Shown: positions 32,440 through 41,149 of the stretch, piece after piece
How positions within the stretch are numbered: the stretch's first letter is position 1
Layout of the letters: each line of letters opens with the position of its first letter
Origin: Butyrivibrio sp. CB08
Lineage (GTDB): Bacteria > Bacillota > Clostridia > Lachnospirales > Lachnospiraceae
Length of the DNA stretch: 64,000 nucleotides
Direction: 5' to 3'
NCBI RefSeq assembly: GCF_003625485.1
Contig: NZ_RAIR01000005.1
Coordinates: forward strand, 124,001 to 188,000
Notes under the pieces: generated by a model
The model's input: only the letters and a program-made list of their open reading frames with translations
The model's database searches: none
What the model was told of the DNA's origin: nothing
Program-made: the position numbers and the translations under genes

Positions 32440-33951
32440 ATGAAGCTTCACATTAACGAAAATCGCGTTTTAAGTCATATAGAACCAGAGGTTTACGGCC
32501 ATTTTAGTGAGCATCTCGGAAGATGCATCTATGGCGGCCTCTACGCAGGAGATAACTCCGATATCGCCAATGTTAACGGAATGCGCAAGGATGTTGTTGA
32601 TGCGTTAAAAGAGATCAAGGTTCCGGTACTTCGCTGGCCAGGCGGCAATTTCGCCGATGAATATCACTGGATGGACGGTGTTGGACCAAAGGATAAGAGA
32701 AAGAAAATGATCAATACCCACTGGGGCGGAGTAATTGAGGACAACAGCTTCGGAACCCATGAGTATTTTGAGCTTTGTAAGCAGCTTGGCTGCAAGACCT
32801 ATGTAAATGGCAACGTGGGAAGTGGCAATGTCAGAGAGATGAGCGAGTGGGTTGAGTACATGACCTTTAACGGCGTATCTCCAATGGCGGAGCTGCGCAA
32901 GCAGAATGGCCACGAAGAGCCATGGACTCTGGACTATTTTGGAATTGGCAACGAGAACTGGGGATGCGGCGGAAATATGACCGCAGACTACTATGGCAAC
33001 AAATACAGGGATTTCCAGACTTATGTCCGCATCTACGACAGCAACAAGCCAGTTAAGAAGGTGTGCTGCGGTCCTAACGGAGACGATTACAAGTGGACAA
33101 AAGAGGTAATGGAGACCTGCTACAGACATCCCGCACCTCCACAGACTCATGGCTTTATGGACGGCTTCTCAGTTCACTACTACGTTGTAGTAAACACCTG
33201 GGAGAACAAGGGAAGTGCCAAGGAGTTCAGCGAAGAAGAGTACTACAGAGCAGTCAGAAAAGCTTACTACATGGACGACATCATCACAGGTAATGACCAC
33301 ATCATGTCACAGTTCGATCCTGAAAAGAAGATTGCTATGCTGGTTGATGAGTGGGGCTGCTGGCATGACGTTGAAGAGGGCACCAACCCTGGATTCCTCT
33401 ATCAGCAGAACTCCATGAGAGATGCTCAGGTTGCTGGAGCTACTCTCAACATCTTCAACAAGCACTCAGACAGGGTTAAGATGGGATGTCTTGCACAGAT
33501 CGTAAACGTACTTCAGTCCGTTATCCTTACTGAGGACGACAAGATGCTCCTTACTCCTACTTACCACGTGTTCCATATGTACAGATTCCATCAGGATGCT
33601 GATCTTCTTGACAGCTACCTTGAAGGAAGTAAGCGTGTTGGTCAGGGCGAGGATGAGTGCGACGGCATAAACGAGTCTGTTTCAGTTGATAAGGACGGCA
33701 TTGTTACTATCACTTTGAACAACGTGGATGCTACTAATACCACTGAAGTTGATATCGATTTCAGAAGAAAAGAGATCGAGAAAGTGGAAGGATACGTCCT
33801 TAGCGGAACCATGACAGACTACAACACCTTTGAAAACCCTGATAAGGTTCAGGAAAAGAGCTTCGACGGCTTCGAGTTTTCTGGCGTTGACCTCAAGGTC
33901 AAAATGCCACCTTGCAGCTGCGTAACTCTCAGGGTTTCACTAAAAAAATAA
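32440..33951 (+). CDS. GH51 alpha-N-arabinofuranosidase
   Basis: 503 residues, full length for an intracellular GH51 enzyme releasing arabinose from arabinan or arabinoxylan oligosaccharides. EVYGHFSEHLGRCIYGGLY opens the domain, the acid/base Glu is in FGIGNENWGCGG near residue 173, and the nucleophile Glu in MLVDEWGCWH near 302. There is no signal peptide, so it acts on imported sugars. GGGGG upstream supports the ATG. It ends the LacI-regulated operon, which fits plant hemicellulose use in a gut or rumen setting. Confidence 0.95.
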   Translation: MKLHINENRVLSHIEPEVYGHFSEHLGRCIYGGLYAGDNSDIANVNGMRKDVVDALKEIKVPVLRWPGGNFADEYHWMDGVGPKDKRKKMINTHWGGVIEDNSFGTHEYFELCKQLGCKTYVNGNVGSGNVREMSEWVEYMTFNGVSPMAELRKQNGHEEPWTLDYFGIGNENWGCGGNMTADYYGNKYRDFQTYVRIYDSNKPVKKVCCGPNGDDYKWTKEVMETCYRHPAPPQTHGFMDGFSVHYYVVVNTWENKGSAKEFSEEEYYRAVRKAYYMDDIITGNDHIMSQFDPEKKIAMLVDEWGCWHDVEEGTNPGFLYQQNSMRDAQVAGATLNIFNKHSDRVKMGCLAQIVNVLQSVILTEDDKMLLTPTYHVFHMYRFHQDADLLDSYLEGSKRVGQGEDECDGINESVSVDKDGIVTITLNNVDATNTTEVDIDFRRKEIEKVEGYVLSGTMTDYNTFENPDKVQEKSFDGFEFSGVDLKVKMPPCSCVTLRVSLKK

Positions 33952-34074
33952 TATATTTCCTGGATTTAGTTAAAAAATTATCATTTCCGTTTGTAAATGT
34001 ACAAAATTGCGTTATTATATAAGTATACCCTTATCATTATGGCGTTTTGTATGAGACAAAAAGGAGAATGAGAC

Positions 34075-36273
34075 ATGAAACTGGGGAAGGCAAATGGGCC
34101 GGTAGATTTAAAGAACAACAAGTACTTTTTCTGCCAGCTCATTTTCTTTTTATGTACCATTGCAATAAACTTTATACTTCCAAGAACTGCGTCGCTTCTC
34201 AATATCCCGCTATATCTTGATAACGTGGGTACGCTGCTTGCGGCGGTCCTCGGAGGATATCTTCCGGGCATTTTTGTGGGATACCTAAACAACATCATCA
34301 ACATGAGAGGCAATCCTGGAAATGCTTATTACGTTGTGCTCTCAACAATGATCGCTGCCTGTGGTAGCTGGTTTGGCAAGAAGGGCTATTTTGACAAGTT
34401 CCACAAGGCCATCATGACTATCCCTGTGTTTGCGTTCATCGGAGGCGTCCTGGGCTCCATCCTCACATTCCTTCTTTATGGATATGGAATGGGAGAGGGA
34501 ATCTCAGCTCCCTTTGCGAGAGCTCTTTTGGATAGCGGTAAGCTAAACGTATTCTGGGCCCAAATGCTTTCGGATGTGGCCATAGACGTGGTCGACAAGG
34601 GCATTACAGTAATTTTGGTATTTATCATTATCAGGTTTATCCCTGAAAAGAACAGAAAAGAGCTGCTGATGACCGGATGGAGGCAGACTCCTCTTACCAG
34701 GGATGCGATGCTTGACGTTAAGAACAACGTTACCAGATCATTTTCCCTTAGAAGCAAGATCATAGCTATCATTTCTGTGATAATGGTCTGCGTTGCGGTT
34801 GTTACTACAATAATCAGCTACATTCTTTTCCAGATGTTTGCCATGAAGCAGTACACCTACAGCTGCACCAGTGCTGCAAGCCTTGCGGCTCAGGCTATTG
34901 ATGGGGATAAGGTTCAGGAATATCTGGACAAGGGCAGAGCTGCACCGGGCTACGACGATGTGGTGCAAAACCTTGAGAAGATCAGAACTGGTAATCCCGA
35001 TATTGAATTTATCTATGCTTATAAGTTTGAGGAAGATGGAGTCCATGTGCTGTTCGACCTTGATACTCCTGATGTAAAGGGCAGAGAGCCTGGAACTGTT
35101 GTACAGATGGAACAGTATCTTTTGCCATACAAGGATGATTTCCTTGCGGGAAAAGAGATTACTCCTCTTAAGGACAATACTGAATTTGGTAATCTTCTTA
35201 CTGTGTTTGTACCGGTCCTTGATTCAAAAGGAAACTGCGCATGCTACGCTGCAGCAGATATCCTGGTTGAGGATATCAGGCTTACGACCCTCAACTATAT
35301 GACCAAGGTATTCTCCCTGTTCATGGGATTCTATATCTTTATTCTGGCGCTGTGTATCTGGCTTGTGGATTATCATCTGATATTCCCAATAGCTGCCATG
35401 ACAATGTCAGCAAGAAAGTTTGCCTATGATTCAGAGGAAGGTCGTGATACCAGCGTGGAGAGGCTCCAGAATCTTAGTATCGCCACCGGTGATGAGATTG
35501 AGAACCTCTACGAATCCCTTTCAAAGACAATTGCTGAGACCGTTGGATATCTTCAGGATGTGAAGACCAAGGGTGATGAGATCGCCCACATGCAGAACGG
35601 ACTTATCTACGTTCTTGCGGATATGGTGGAGAGTAGAGATAAAAACACCGGCGATCATGTAAGAAAGACAGCGGCTTATGTTCGTCTCATCATGATGAAG
35701 ATGAAGGAAAAAGGCCTCTATCCTGATATTCTGACGGATTCTTATATCGAAGATGTGGCTAATTCAGCGCCACTTCACGACGTAGGTAAGATCCAGGTAT
35801 CTGACGTTATCTTAAATAAGCCTGGAAAGCTTACAGATGAAGAATACGCCATCATGAAGACCCATACCACAGCAGGTAGGGGAATTATCCAGAACGCTAT
35901 GTCACTGGTTTCAGATAGTGGATACCTGAAGGAAGCTCAGAACCTTGCCAACTACCATCACGAGAGGTGGGATGGAAAGGGCTATCCAAGCGGACTCTCC
36001 GGAGAGGATATCCCTCTTTCAGCAAGGATCATGGCTGTTGCGGATGTATTTGACGCCCTTGTTTCCAAGCGAAGCTACAAGGAGCCATTCTCGGTAGAGG
36101 ATGCAATGAAGATAATCGTGGAGGGTGGAGGATCTCAGTTTGATCCTCAGATCGCACAGCTCTTTGTGGAATCTGAAGATGAGGTTCGCAAGATCCTTGA
36201 GACTCACGAAGCTATGTTTGACCCTGGCAATTACAATGTGCATTTTGATTTCTCAGATATGATGGAGAAGTAA
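34075..36273 (+). CDS. Membrane HD-GYP phosphodiesterase
   Basis: 732 residues. Residues ~15-205 form a bundle of about six helices resembling small-molecule transporter or sensor bundles, then a helix near 222-245, an extracytoplasmic segment to ~410, another helix near 412-435, a HAMP-like linker and the HD-GYP domain (~510-690). The catalytic motifs are intact: APLHDVGK, NYHHERWDGKGYPSG and the ADVFDALVSKRSY stretch. It would hydrolyse c-di-GMP in response to an external or membrane signal. AAAGGAG before the ATG. It follows the arabinoside operon with its own promoter region. Confidence 0.9.
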   Translation: MKLGKANGPVDLKNNKYFFCQLIFFLCTIAINFILPRTASLLNIPLYLDNVGTLLAAVLGGYLPGIFVGYLNNIINMRGNPGNAYYVVLSTMIAACGSWFGKKGYFDKFHKAIMTIPVFAFIGGVLGSILTFLLYGYGMGEGISAPFARALLDSGKLNVFWAQMLSDVAIDVVDKGITVILVFIIIRFIPEKNRKELLMTGWRQTPLTRDAMLDVKNNVTRSFSLRSKIIAIISVIMVCVAVVTTIISYILFQMFAMKQYTYSCTSAASLAAQAIDGDKVQEYLDKGRAAPGYDDVVQNLEKIRTGNPDIEFIYAYKFEEDGVHVLFDLDTPDVKGREPGTVVQMEQYLLPYKDDFLAGKEITPLKDNTEFGNLLTVFVPVLDSKGNCACYAAADILVEDIRLTTLNYMTKVFSLFMGFYIFILALCIWLVDYHLIFPIAAMTMSARKFAYDSEEGRDTSVERLQNLSIATGDEIENLYESLSKTIAETVGYLQDVKTKGDEIAHMQNGLIYVLADMVESRDKNTGDHVRKTAAYVRLIMMKMKEKGLYPDILTDSYIEDVANSAPLHDVGKIQVSDVILNKPGKLTDEEYAIMKTHTTAGRGIIQNAMSLVSDSGYLKEAQNLANYHHERWDGKGYPSGLSGEDIPLSARIMAVADVFDALVSKRSYKEPFSVEDAMKIIVEGGGSQFDPQIAQLFVESEDEVRKILETHEAMFDPGNYNVHFDFSDMMEK

Positions 36274-36392
36274 AAACTTGCTCATAAGGAATTAACATTT
36301 TGTTCAAATCCTGTTCAGTATTTGTTAAGGCGTATCTGTTAGTATTAAAACATAGCAGATGTACATAACTTAGAAGTTTCTTTTTCATAAAA

Positions 36393-36431
36393 GGCCGCCA
36401 GGTGATAAACCTAGGCGGCCTCCTCCTTTTT
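36393..36431 (+). terminator. Terminator before the first GNAT gene
   Basis: GGCCGCCAGGT pairs with ACCT-a-GGCGGCC (one bulged A), followed by a pyrimidine run with five T. It probably ends the HD-GYP transcript. Confidence 0.75.
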
Positions 36432-36490
36432 ATGGCGCAAATGCGCTGTATGTGGTAGATTAACTAAGACGAGATAAGTGGGGAGGATGT

Positions 36491-37003
36491 ATGGGTAAAA
36501 TAAGTATCGTTCCGTTTGATATGGAGTATTTAGAGGATTATTACAGAGGATTTAGCCAGGAGATCGTTAAATATCAATGGCCGGATACCTTTGACAGCAT
36601 AGATGACGCAAGGGCTGTCCTTCAGGATTTCATGGATGAGATGAAAAGGGAGGAAACACTTCTTTTTTCAGTAGTTGATGAAAATGGTAAATTCGTGGGA
36701 AGCGTTGAAATGCACGGGCTTTCTGAAGACTGTCCAGAGCTTGGAGTGTGGATCTTAGAGCAGCAACAGGGAAAAGGCTATGCATTTGAGGCTCTGAACT
36801 ATGTTCTGGACCTTGCCAGAGAAAAATACGGCAAGCGAAAGTTCTTTTACGAAGCAGATATCAGAAACGAGGGCAGCAACAAGCTTCTTGGTAAGCTCTC
36901 TGGCAACTATGAGATCACTAGGCTGGAAACAGAAGAGCTTGTGACGGATTCCGGAAAAGAGCTAAAGCTTAGGGGAAATATTTTAGAGGCGAGACATGAG
37001 TAA
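36491..37003 (+). CDS. GNAT-family acetyltransferase
   Basis: 170 residues. The acetyl-CoA loop is LEQQQGKGYAFEAL near residue 93-106, preceded by the strand LGVWIL, the RimJ/RimL-like pattern. The substrate is unknown. GGGGAGG about 7 bases upstream supports the start. Its end overlaps the next gene by 8 bases, so the acetyltransferase and the repeat-like helical protein are translationally coupled and may act together. Confidence 0.82.
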   Translation: MGKISIVPFDMEYLEDYYRGFSQEIVKYQWPDTFDSIDDARAVLQDFMDEMKREETLLFSVVDENGKFVGSVEMHGLSEDCPELGVWILEQQQGKGYAFEALNYVLDLAREKYGKRKFFYEADIRNEGSNKLLGKLSGNYEITRLETEELVTDSGKELKLRGNILEARHE

Positions 37004-37676
37004 AGTGAAAGTATGTCTTAGGCATATTTCAGAACTGTTTTTATATGAATATTACTGCCTTGGGGATGATGAGTACGAGATCTCAGGTGATGACACCCTG
37101 ACAGAGCATAAATCCAGAGCAAAAGAGCTTCTGGCAGCTGCAGATTACGCTAATTCCCAACAGGAGTGGATCAGCGCCAATCTTGATAACCCAGTGGATA
37201 TGGAATCCATTCTGGGTATAATTCTGTGCTGCAAGCAGCTTGGAGATGTGGATGGAGAGTATAAATACACCACAGAATCCTACAATTACTGCTGCACCAG
37301 GGCTGAACTTGCTGCATATTACAGAAACCTTGGCTGGTACTACCTCGAGAAATATAAGCCTGAGGTAGCTTCTGCGTGCTATATGTACAGTAACTACTTC
37401 GAAGAGTCCCAGCAGGCGGCAGCGGAGCTGGAGTTTTTAGAAAAGGCTATCGGTAAAAAGGTAACCAAGAAGGACCTTAAACAGATACAAAAGATCTTAG
37501 ATGACAACGACATTCCAACCCAGGCTAACCCTGTTACGCTTGCATTATTGTATAGAGCAGCCCAGGAGGCCAGTGAAGCCGGAGACAGCCAGCAGGCTCT
37601 TGATTGCTACAGGATGGTCTTCGACCTTACAGCAGATGAAGAGATTGGCAGAATCATCAGCGAAATGGAATCTTAA
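36996..37676 (+). CDS. TPR-like helical protein of unknown function
   Basis: 226 residues, almost all helical. Paired helices such as YYRNLGWYYLEKYKPEVASACYMYS and ALLYRAAQEASEAGDSQQALDCY, each described here only as a landmark, have the tetratricopeptide spacing of small and large residues. No catalytic motif, signal peptide or membrane helix is visible. It is coupled to the upstream GNAT gene by an 8-base overlap and ends at a repeated terminator element. A scaffold for protein binding is the likely role, as inference from fold. Confidence 0.65.
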   Translation: MSKVKVCLRHISELFLYEYYCLGDDEYEISGDDTLTEHKSRAKELLAAADYANSQQEWISANLDNPVDMESILGIILCCKQLGDVDGEYKYTTESYNYCCTRAELAAYYRNLGWYYLEKYKPEVASACYMYSNYFEESQQAAAELEFLEKAIGKKVTKKDLKQIQKILDDNDIPTQANPVTLALLYRAAQEASEAGDSQQALDCYRMVFDLTADEEIGRIISEMES

Positions 37677-37682
37677 AATAAC

Positions 37683-37726
37683 GTGTAAAACAGACCTATT
37701 TCCGTGCAAGGAGAGGTCTGTTTTTT
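37683..37726 (+). terminator. Terminator of the GTGTAAAACAGACC repeat family, copy 1
   Basis: GTGTAAAACAGACC, an arm-to-arm loop containing TTCCGTGCAAGG, then AGGTCTG and six T. The AACAGACCT/AGGTCTGTT arms pair. Close relatives stand at 39621 and 60037. Confidence 0.85.
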
Positions 37727-37820
37727 GTGTTTTGCTAGAATTATCTTTGGAAAGATGGAGACGATGGATCTGGGCTTCATGCACAGCTCCGAGTGATAAA
37801 GTCCCTTGAAAAGTGAAAAA
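37727..37820. other. Gap left of the inverted-repeat cluster
   Basis: Part of a 380-base region (37677-38058) without a confident gene. This piece, after the terminator, contains no clear ORF or promoter; the three inverted repeats follow. Confidence 0.4.
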
Positions 37821-37858
37821 AGTGACTAAGACACTAGATCTTCTGTGATTTAGTCACT
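37821..37858. repeat. Inverted repeat AGTGACTAA...TTAGTCACT, copy 1
   Basis: 9-bp perfect arms with a 20-base spacer. First of three copies upstream of a polyamine-acetyltransferase-like gene. Confidence 0.85.
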
Positions 37859-37882
37859 CATTTTGGAAGTTTTTGACGATTA

Positions 37883-37922
37883 GAGTGACTAAGGAGCCAA
37901 GAAAGGGGTGATTTAGTCACTC
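37883..37922. repeat. Inverted repeat GAGTGACTAA...TTAGTCACTC, copy 2
   Basis: 10-bp perfect arms with a 20-base spacer. Its centre lies 63 bases from that of copy 1. The right side GTGATTTAGTCACT is identical to copy 1. Confidence 0.85.
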
Positions 37923-37967
37923 GTGAAGCTATATATTTTGGTGTACAAGGTAAAAATGAATGAAAAA

Positions 37968-38005
37968 AGTGACTAAGACGATGAAAAAAGGAGTGTTTAG
38001 TCACT
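37968..38005. repeat. Inverted repeat AGTGACTAA...TTAGTCACT, copy 3
   Basis: 9-bp perfect arms, extendable to 12 bp with flanking A/T, and again a 20-base spacer. Its centre lies 84 bases from that of copy 2. It falls within the in-frame extension upstream of the acetyltransferase start. Confidence 0.85.
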
Positions 38006-38058
38006 TTTGGTCCCATCATCCATCAGGAGAAAATGGAAACAGTCAAAGGAGAAAACTA

Positions 38059-38502
38059 TTGGTAGAACTTAGAGCTATTACAGAGGATAATTTTATTGAT
38101 GCGTTTAATTTGAAGCTTACGCCAGGGCAGGAGGAGTTTGTTTCACATCCTATCCGCAGCTTGGCTCAGGCCTATGTTTACAGGAATCAGTGCCAGCCAT
38201 TTGGAATCTATGAAGGAGAGAAAATGGTGGGCTACGTCATGGTGATCTACGATTATGATATTCCTGAGTATGATATCTGGCACATGATGATAGACCAGAA
38301 TGAGCAGGGAAAAGGCTATGGCAGCGCTGCTCTGGATGAGGCAATCAAGTATATTAAGACAAAGCCCTTTGGGGATTCAAACAGAGTGGTCCTTACCTGC
38401 AACAAAGGCAATTCCGTAGCCATGAAACTCTATGAGAACAAGGGATTTTCAGCTACCGGCAATGAGGATGAGGACGAGATAGAGATGCTTATGCTAGTGT
38501 GA
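38059..38502 (+). CDS. GNAT acetyltransferase, spermine/spermidine type
   Basis: 147 residues from a TTG start with AAAGGAG 7 bases upstream. The sequence LRAITEDNFIDAFNLKL at the start and DQNEQGKGYGSAAL near residue 90 resemble PaiA/Blt-type polyamine acetyltransferases; NKGNSVAMKLYENKGF closes the acetyl-CoA fold. An ATG at 37960 in frame would add 33 residues, but that stretch is the third inverted repeat and is basic and unlike the family, so it is rejected. The three inverted repeats upstream may control it. Confidence 0.82.
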   Translation: MVELRAITEDNFIDAFNLKLTPGQEEFVSHPIRSLAQAYVYRNQCQPFGIYEGEKMVGYVMVIYDYDIPEYDIWHMMIDQNEQGKGYGSAALDEAIKYIKTKPFGDSNRVVLTCNKGNSVAMKLYENKGFSATGNEDEDEIEMLMLV

Positions 38503-38539
38503 CAGCATACGAAATAGAAAAAGAGGGAGGACCAGTAAA

Positions 38540-39562
38540 ATGATTGAGAACGTAGCGATTGTAAGCCTTTCAAGAGGAATAATAGGAGAACCTTTCATCG
38601 CATTTGAGAAGAATATTGGTGTTAAGAGACTTGAGGATTTTGGTCTTAATGTAAGATTCATGCCCCATGCTCTTTCTGGCCTTGATTATGTTCAGAAACA
38701 TCCTGAGAAAAGAGCGCAGGACCTTATCGAAGCTCTTAAAGACCCTGAGATAGACATGATCCTGTGCGCTATTGGCGGCGATGATACTTACCGTCTGCTT
38801 CCTTATCTTTTTGACAATGACGAGCTTAAGAAAGCCGCTACAGATAAGGTGTTCCTGGGCTATTCAGACACTACAATCAACCACTTCATGCTCCATAAGG
38901 TTGGAATGCGCACTTTCTACGGACAGGCGTTCCTGTCAGATATTTGCGAAATAGATAAGGATATGCTTCCTTACACCAAGAAATACTTCGAGGAGCTCAT
39001 CACAACAGGAACTATCCATGAGGTTACTCCAAGTGATGTATGGGTGGAGGAGAGAACTGAGTACGCAGAAGATCAGGTTGGAACTTCAATGCCATCCCAT
39101 CCGGACCACGGCTTTGAGCTTCTTCAGGGACCTGCAGTTTTCTCTGGCAAGATCCTGGGCGGCTGTGTGGATTCAATGTATGACTTCTTCGACGGCGAGC
39201 GCTACGAGGACATGCCAGTACTGTGCCAGAAGTACCATCTTTTCCCTGATGCCAAGGACTGGGAGGGTCGCATCTTCCTGATGGAGACCAGCGAAGAAAA
39301 GCCTACTCCAGAAAAGTACAGGAAGGCTTTGGAATACTTCAAGTCTACAGGAGTGTTTGACGCTGTTTCCGGCGTTCTTGTAGGAAAGCCACAGGATGAA
39401 GTTTATGCTGAGGAGTACAAGAAGCTTCTTGTGGAAGTTATTGATAACCCAGAACTTCCAATTCTCTTTAACGTTAACATCGGACACGCTAAACCTCGCT
39501 GCATCATCCCCTTTGGCGTAGAAGCCACAGTTGATGCAAACGCGCAGGTCATCAGGTTCTAA
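38540..39562 (+). CDS. S66-family peptidase (LD-carboxypeptidase/MccF-like)
   Basis: 340 residues. The nucleophile Ser is in FLGYSDTTINHF near residue 114, the Glu in FLMETSEEKPTPEK near 248 and the His in GHAKPRCIIPFG near 320, the Ser-Glu-His triad of S66. Features match the MccF-like branch, which cleaves amide bonds in microcin-C-like aminoacyl nucleotides, more than the shorter LdcA used in peptidoglycan recycling. No signal peptide, so cytoplasmic. GGGAGG upstream. It ends before a repeated terminator. Detoxification is plausible but not shown. Confidence 0.85.
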   Translation: MIENVAIVSLSRGIIGEPFIAFEKNIGVKRLEDFGLNVRFMPHALSGLDYVQKHPEKRAQDLIEALKDPEIDMILCAIGGDDTYRLLPYLFDNDELKKAATDKVFLGYSDTTINHFMLHKVGMRTFYGQAFLSDICEIDKDMLPYTKKYFEELITTGTIHEVTPSDVWVEERTEYAEDQVGTSMPSHPDHGFELLQGPAVFSGKILGGCVDSMYDFFDGERYEDMPVLCQKYHLFPDAKDWEGRIFLMETSEEKPTPEKYRKALEYFKSTGVFDAVSGVLVGKPQDEVYAEEYKKLLVEVIDNPELPILFNVNIGHAKPRCIIPFGVEATVDANAQVIRF

Positions 39563-39620
39563 CAGAAAAATGAAGAAGCAGAGTCTTATTGAGACCATAA
39601 GAATGGATTCTATAAGATAA

Positions 39621-39667
39621 GTGTAAAACAGACCAAATCTGGTGCAATGGTGAGGTCTGTTTTTTTT
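39621..39667 (+). terminator. Terminator of the GTGTAAAACAGACC repeat family, copy 2
   Basis: GTGTAAAACAGACC, a 19-base middle, GGTCTGTT and a T run of eight. Homologous to the copies at 37683 and 60037, with the middle sequence also related. Confidence 0.85.
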
Positions 39668-39715
39668 ATGTGTTAATTTTAGCACTGGGGAAATAAAAAG
39701 TTGGAGGACAAAGTA

Positions 39716-40375
39716 ATGAGAGATTTTTCAAAGATTATTCTATGGATAGGGCTGGCGGTTTTGCTGGCTGGTATCGGTTATAAGGGATATCAGATGTTTA
39801 TCAGCAAAGATGCAGATGTAGAGATTCAGGAGACCGACACCATGTTTGAGAGTGTGGAGGAAATTCCTAATGTTGCTGAAGAGGTAAACAGTCAGGAGAC
39901 GGTAGCTGAAGGGGAGTACAAGTACATGGAGAAGTTCCCTGAAGCGGGAAATCCTGATTTTGACCTGGAAAGAGCGGATGAGTGGTTCTATTCGTCAAAA
40001 CCTGAGGATTTTGAAGATGATGTAATCAGGAATCTGGCAGCTGAGTATATAAATAAAGGATATGACATCACTGATGCCAGGATCATCATGGACAAGACGG
40101 GAGCAGGTGTTGGATTTGGCGATTACGGTTTCGTCAACGGGTTTGAAGTAGCTGATCCCAAAGATGACTTTGGTACAACATGTGCCATGGTATATAAGGC
40201 TACCCGCGAAGAGTTTGATCTTTTTGCAGAAGAATTCTTCGATGGTGAGGAATACGAAGAAAAAAGTGATGGAAATGCAACTGTTTTAAAGTCCGGAGGC
40301 TATACGCTTACTTATCGCCCAGATGACGAACTATTTATTTATGATATTGATTTGTCAGCTGGAAGCGTTGGATAA
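39716..40375 (+). CDS. Single-pass anchored acidic protein, unknown function
   Basis: 219 residues that I do not recognise. One N-terminal hydrophobic helix (about 7-24) anchors it or serves as a signal; the rest is acidic with Glu/Asp/Tyr/Phe-rich segments and no catalytic motif that I can see. The start at 39716 follows GGAGG by 9 bases; a TTG at 39701 is in frame but overlaps the ribosome site. The exposed domain probably lies outside the cell. It is 26 bases before an ICMT-like gene. Confidence 0.65.
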   Translation: MRDFSKIILWIGLAVLLAGIGYKGYQMFISKDADVEIQETDTMFESVEEIPNVAEEVNSQETVAEGEYKYMEKFPEAGNPDFDLERADEWFYSSKPEDFEDDVIRNLAAEYINKGYDITDARIIMDKTGAGVGFGDYGFVNGFEVADPKDDFGTTCAMVYKATREEFDLFAEEFFDGEEYEEKSDGNATVLKSGGYTLTYRPDDELFIYDIDLSAGSVG

Positions 40376-40401
40376 TTAACATATTCTAAGGAGGTGTACC
40401 T

Positions 40402-41073
40402 ATGAACAAGAAACTTTTTGGTCAGGCAATTGGAAAAGTGGTAGCTGGAATAGTCCTGGTAGGGCTTTTATTGTTTGTGCCCGCAGGATCCTTTGCTTAC
40501 TGGCAGGGATGGCTTCTTATGGGAATCCTGTTTATTCCTATGCTTATTGCAGGGTTTGTGATGATGGCAAAGAGTCCGGAGCTTTTGAAAAAGCGCCTCA
40601 ATGCCAAAGAAGAGCAGTCCGAGCAAAAGCAGGTGGTACTGTTTAGCGGGATCATGTTTCTTGCGGCCTTTATCGTGGCTGGGCTCAATTTCAGATTTGG
40701 ATGGATCGTCCTGCCAAACTGGGTGGTTTTCGCAGGTGCTGTGATATTCCTTCTTGGCTACGGCCTCTATGCTGAGGTTCTTAAAGAGAACGAATATCTG
40801 TCCCGCACTATTGAGATACAGGAAAATCAGAAGGTCGTTGATACAGGTCTTTATGGTATTGTTCGCCATCCTATGTATATGTGTACGCTCCTCATGTTTC
40901 TGGCTATGCCAGTAGTGCTGGGGTCAGTGATATCTCTTTTGATCATGCTGCTGTATATCCCTATTATCGCTAAGAGAATTGGCAACGAGGAAAAGGTGCT
41001 GGAAGAAGGCCTTGAGGGCTATAGGGATTACAAAAAGCGCATAAAGTATAGAGTTATTCCGTTTATTTGGTAA
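40402..41073 (+). CDS. Isoprenylcysteine carboxyl methyltransferase-like membrane protein
   Basis: 223 residues with about five hydrophobic helices. The C-terminal half has the ICMT/PEMT-type motif LYGIVRHPMYMC near residue 150, the RHPxY signature, and the closing NEEKVLEEGLEGYRDYKKR, which bind S-adenosylmethionine at the membrane. Bacterial members methylate lipids or small molecules, not prenylated proteins. AAGGAGGTG 7 bases upstream gives a strong start. It is likely co-transcribed with the preceding anchored protein. Confidence 0.87.
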   Translation: MNKKLFGQAIGKVVAGIVLVGLLLFVPAGSFAYWQGWLLMGILFIPMLIAGFVMMAKSPELLKKRLNAKEEQSEQKQVVLFSGIMFLAAFIVAGLNFRFGWIVLPNWVVFAGAVIFLLGYGLYAEVLKENEYLSRTIEIQENQKVVDTGLYGIVRHPMYMCTLLMFLAMPVVLGSVISLLIMLLYIPIIAKRIGNEEKVLEEGLEGYRDYKKRIKYRVIPFIW

Positions 41074-41149
41074 AATGGTTGAGGTGCGGAATCCCGCAGT
41101 TCATACTTTTGCAACTATACTGACGACGGAAATGGGAGGAACGTGAAGA

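Noticed and set aside
32605..33150. 181-codon ORF on the minus strand
   Set aside because: Inside the GH51 gene, whose catalytic motifs are intact on the other strand.
37821..38005. CRISPR-like array
   Set aside because: The units are inverted pairs, only three are present, unit distance varies (63 and 84 bases) and no cas gene is near.
37960..38058. 33-residue N-terminal extension of the polyamine-acetyltransferase-like gene
   Set aside because: It translates the third inverted repeat, is basic and unlike the family, and a TTG at 38059 has a proper AAAGGAG site.
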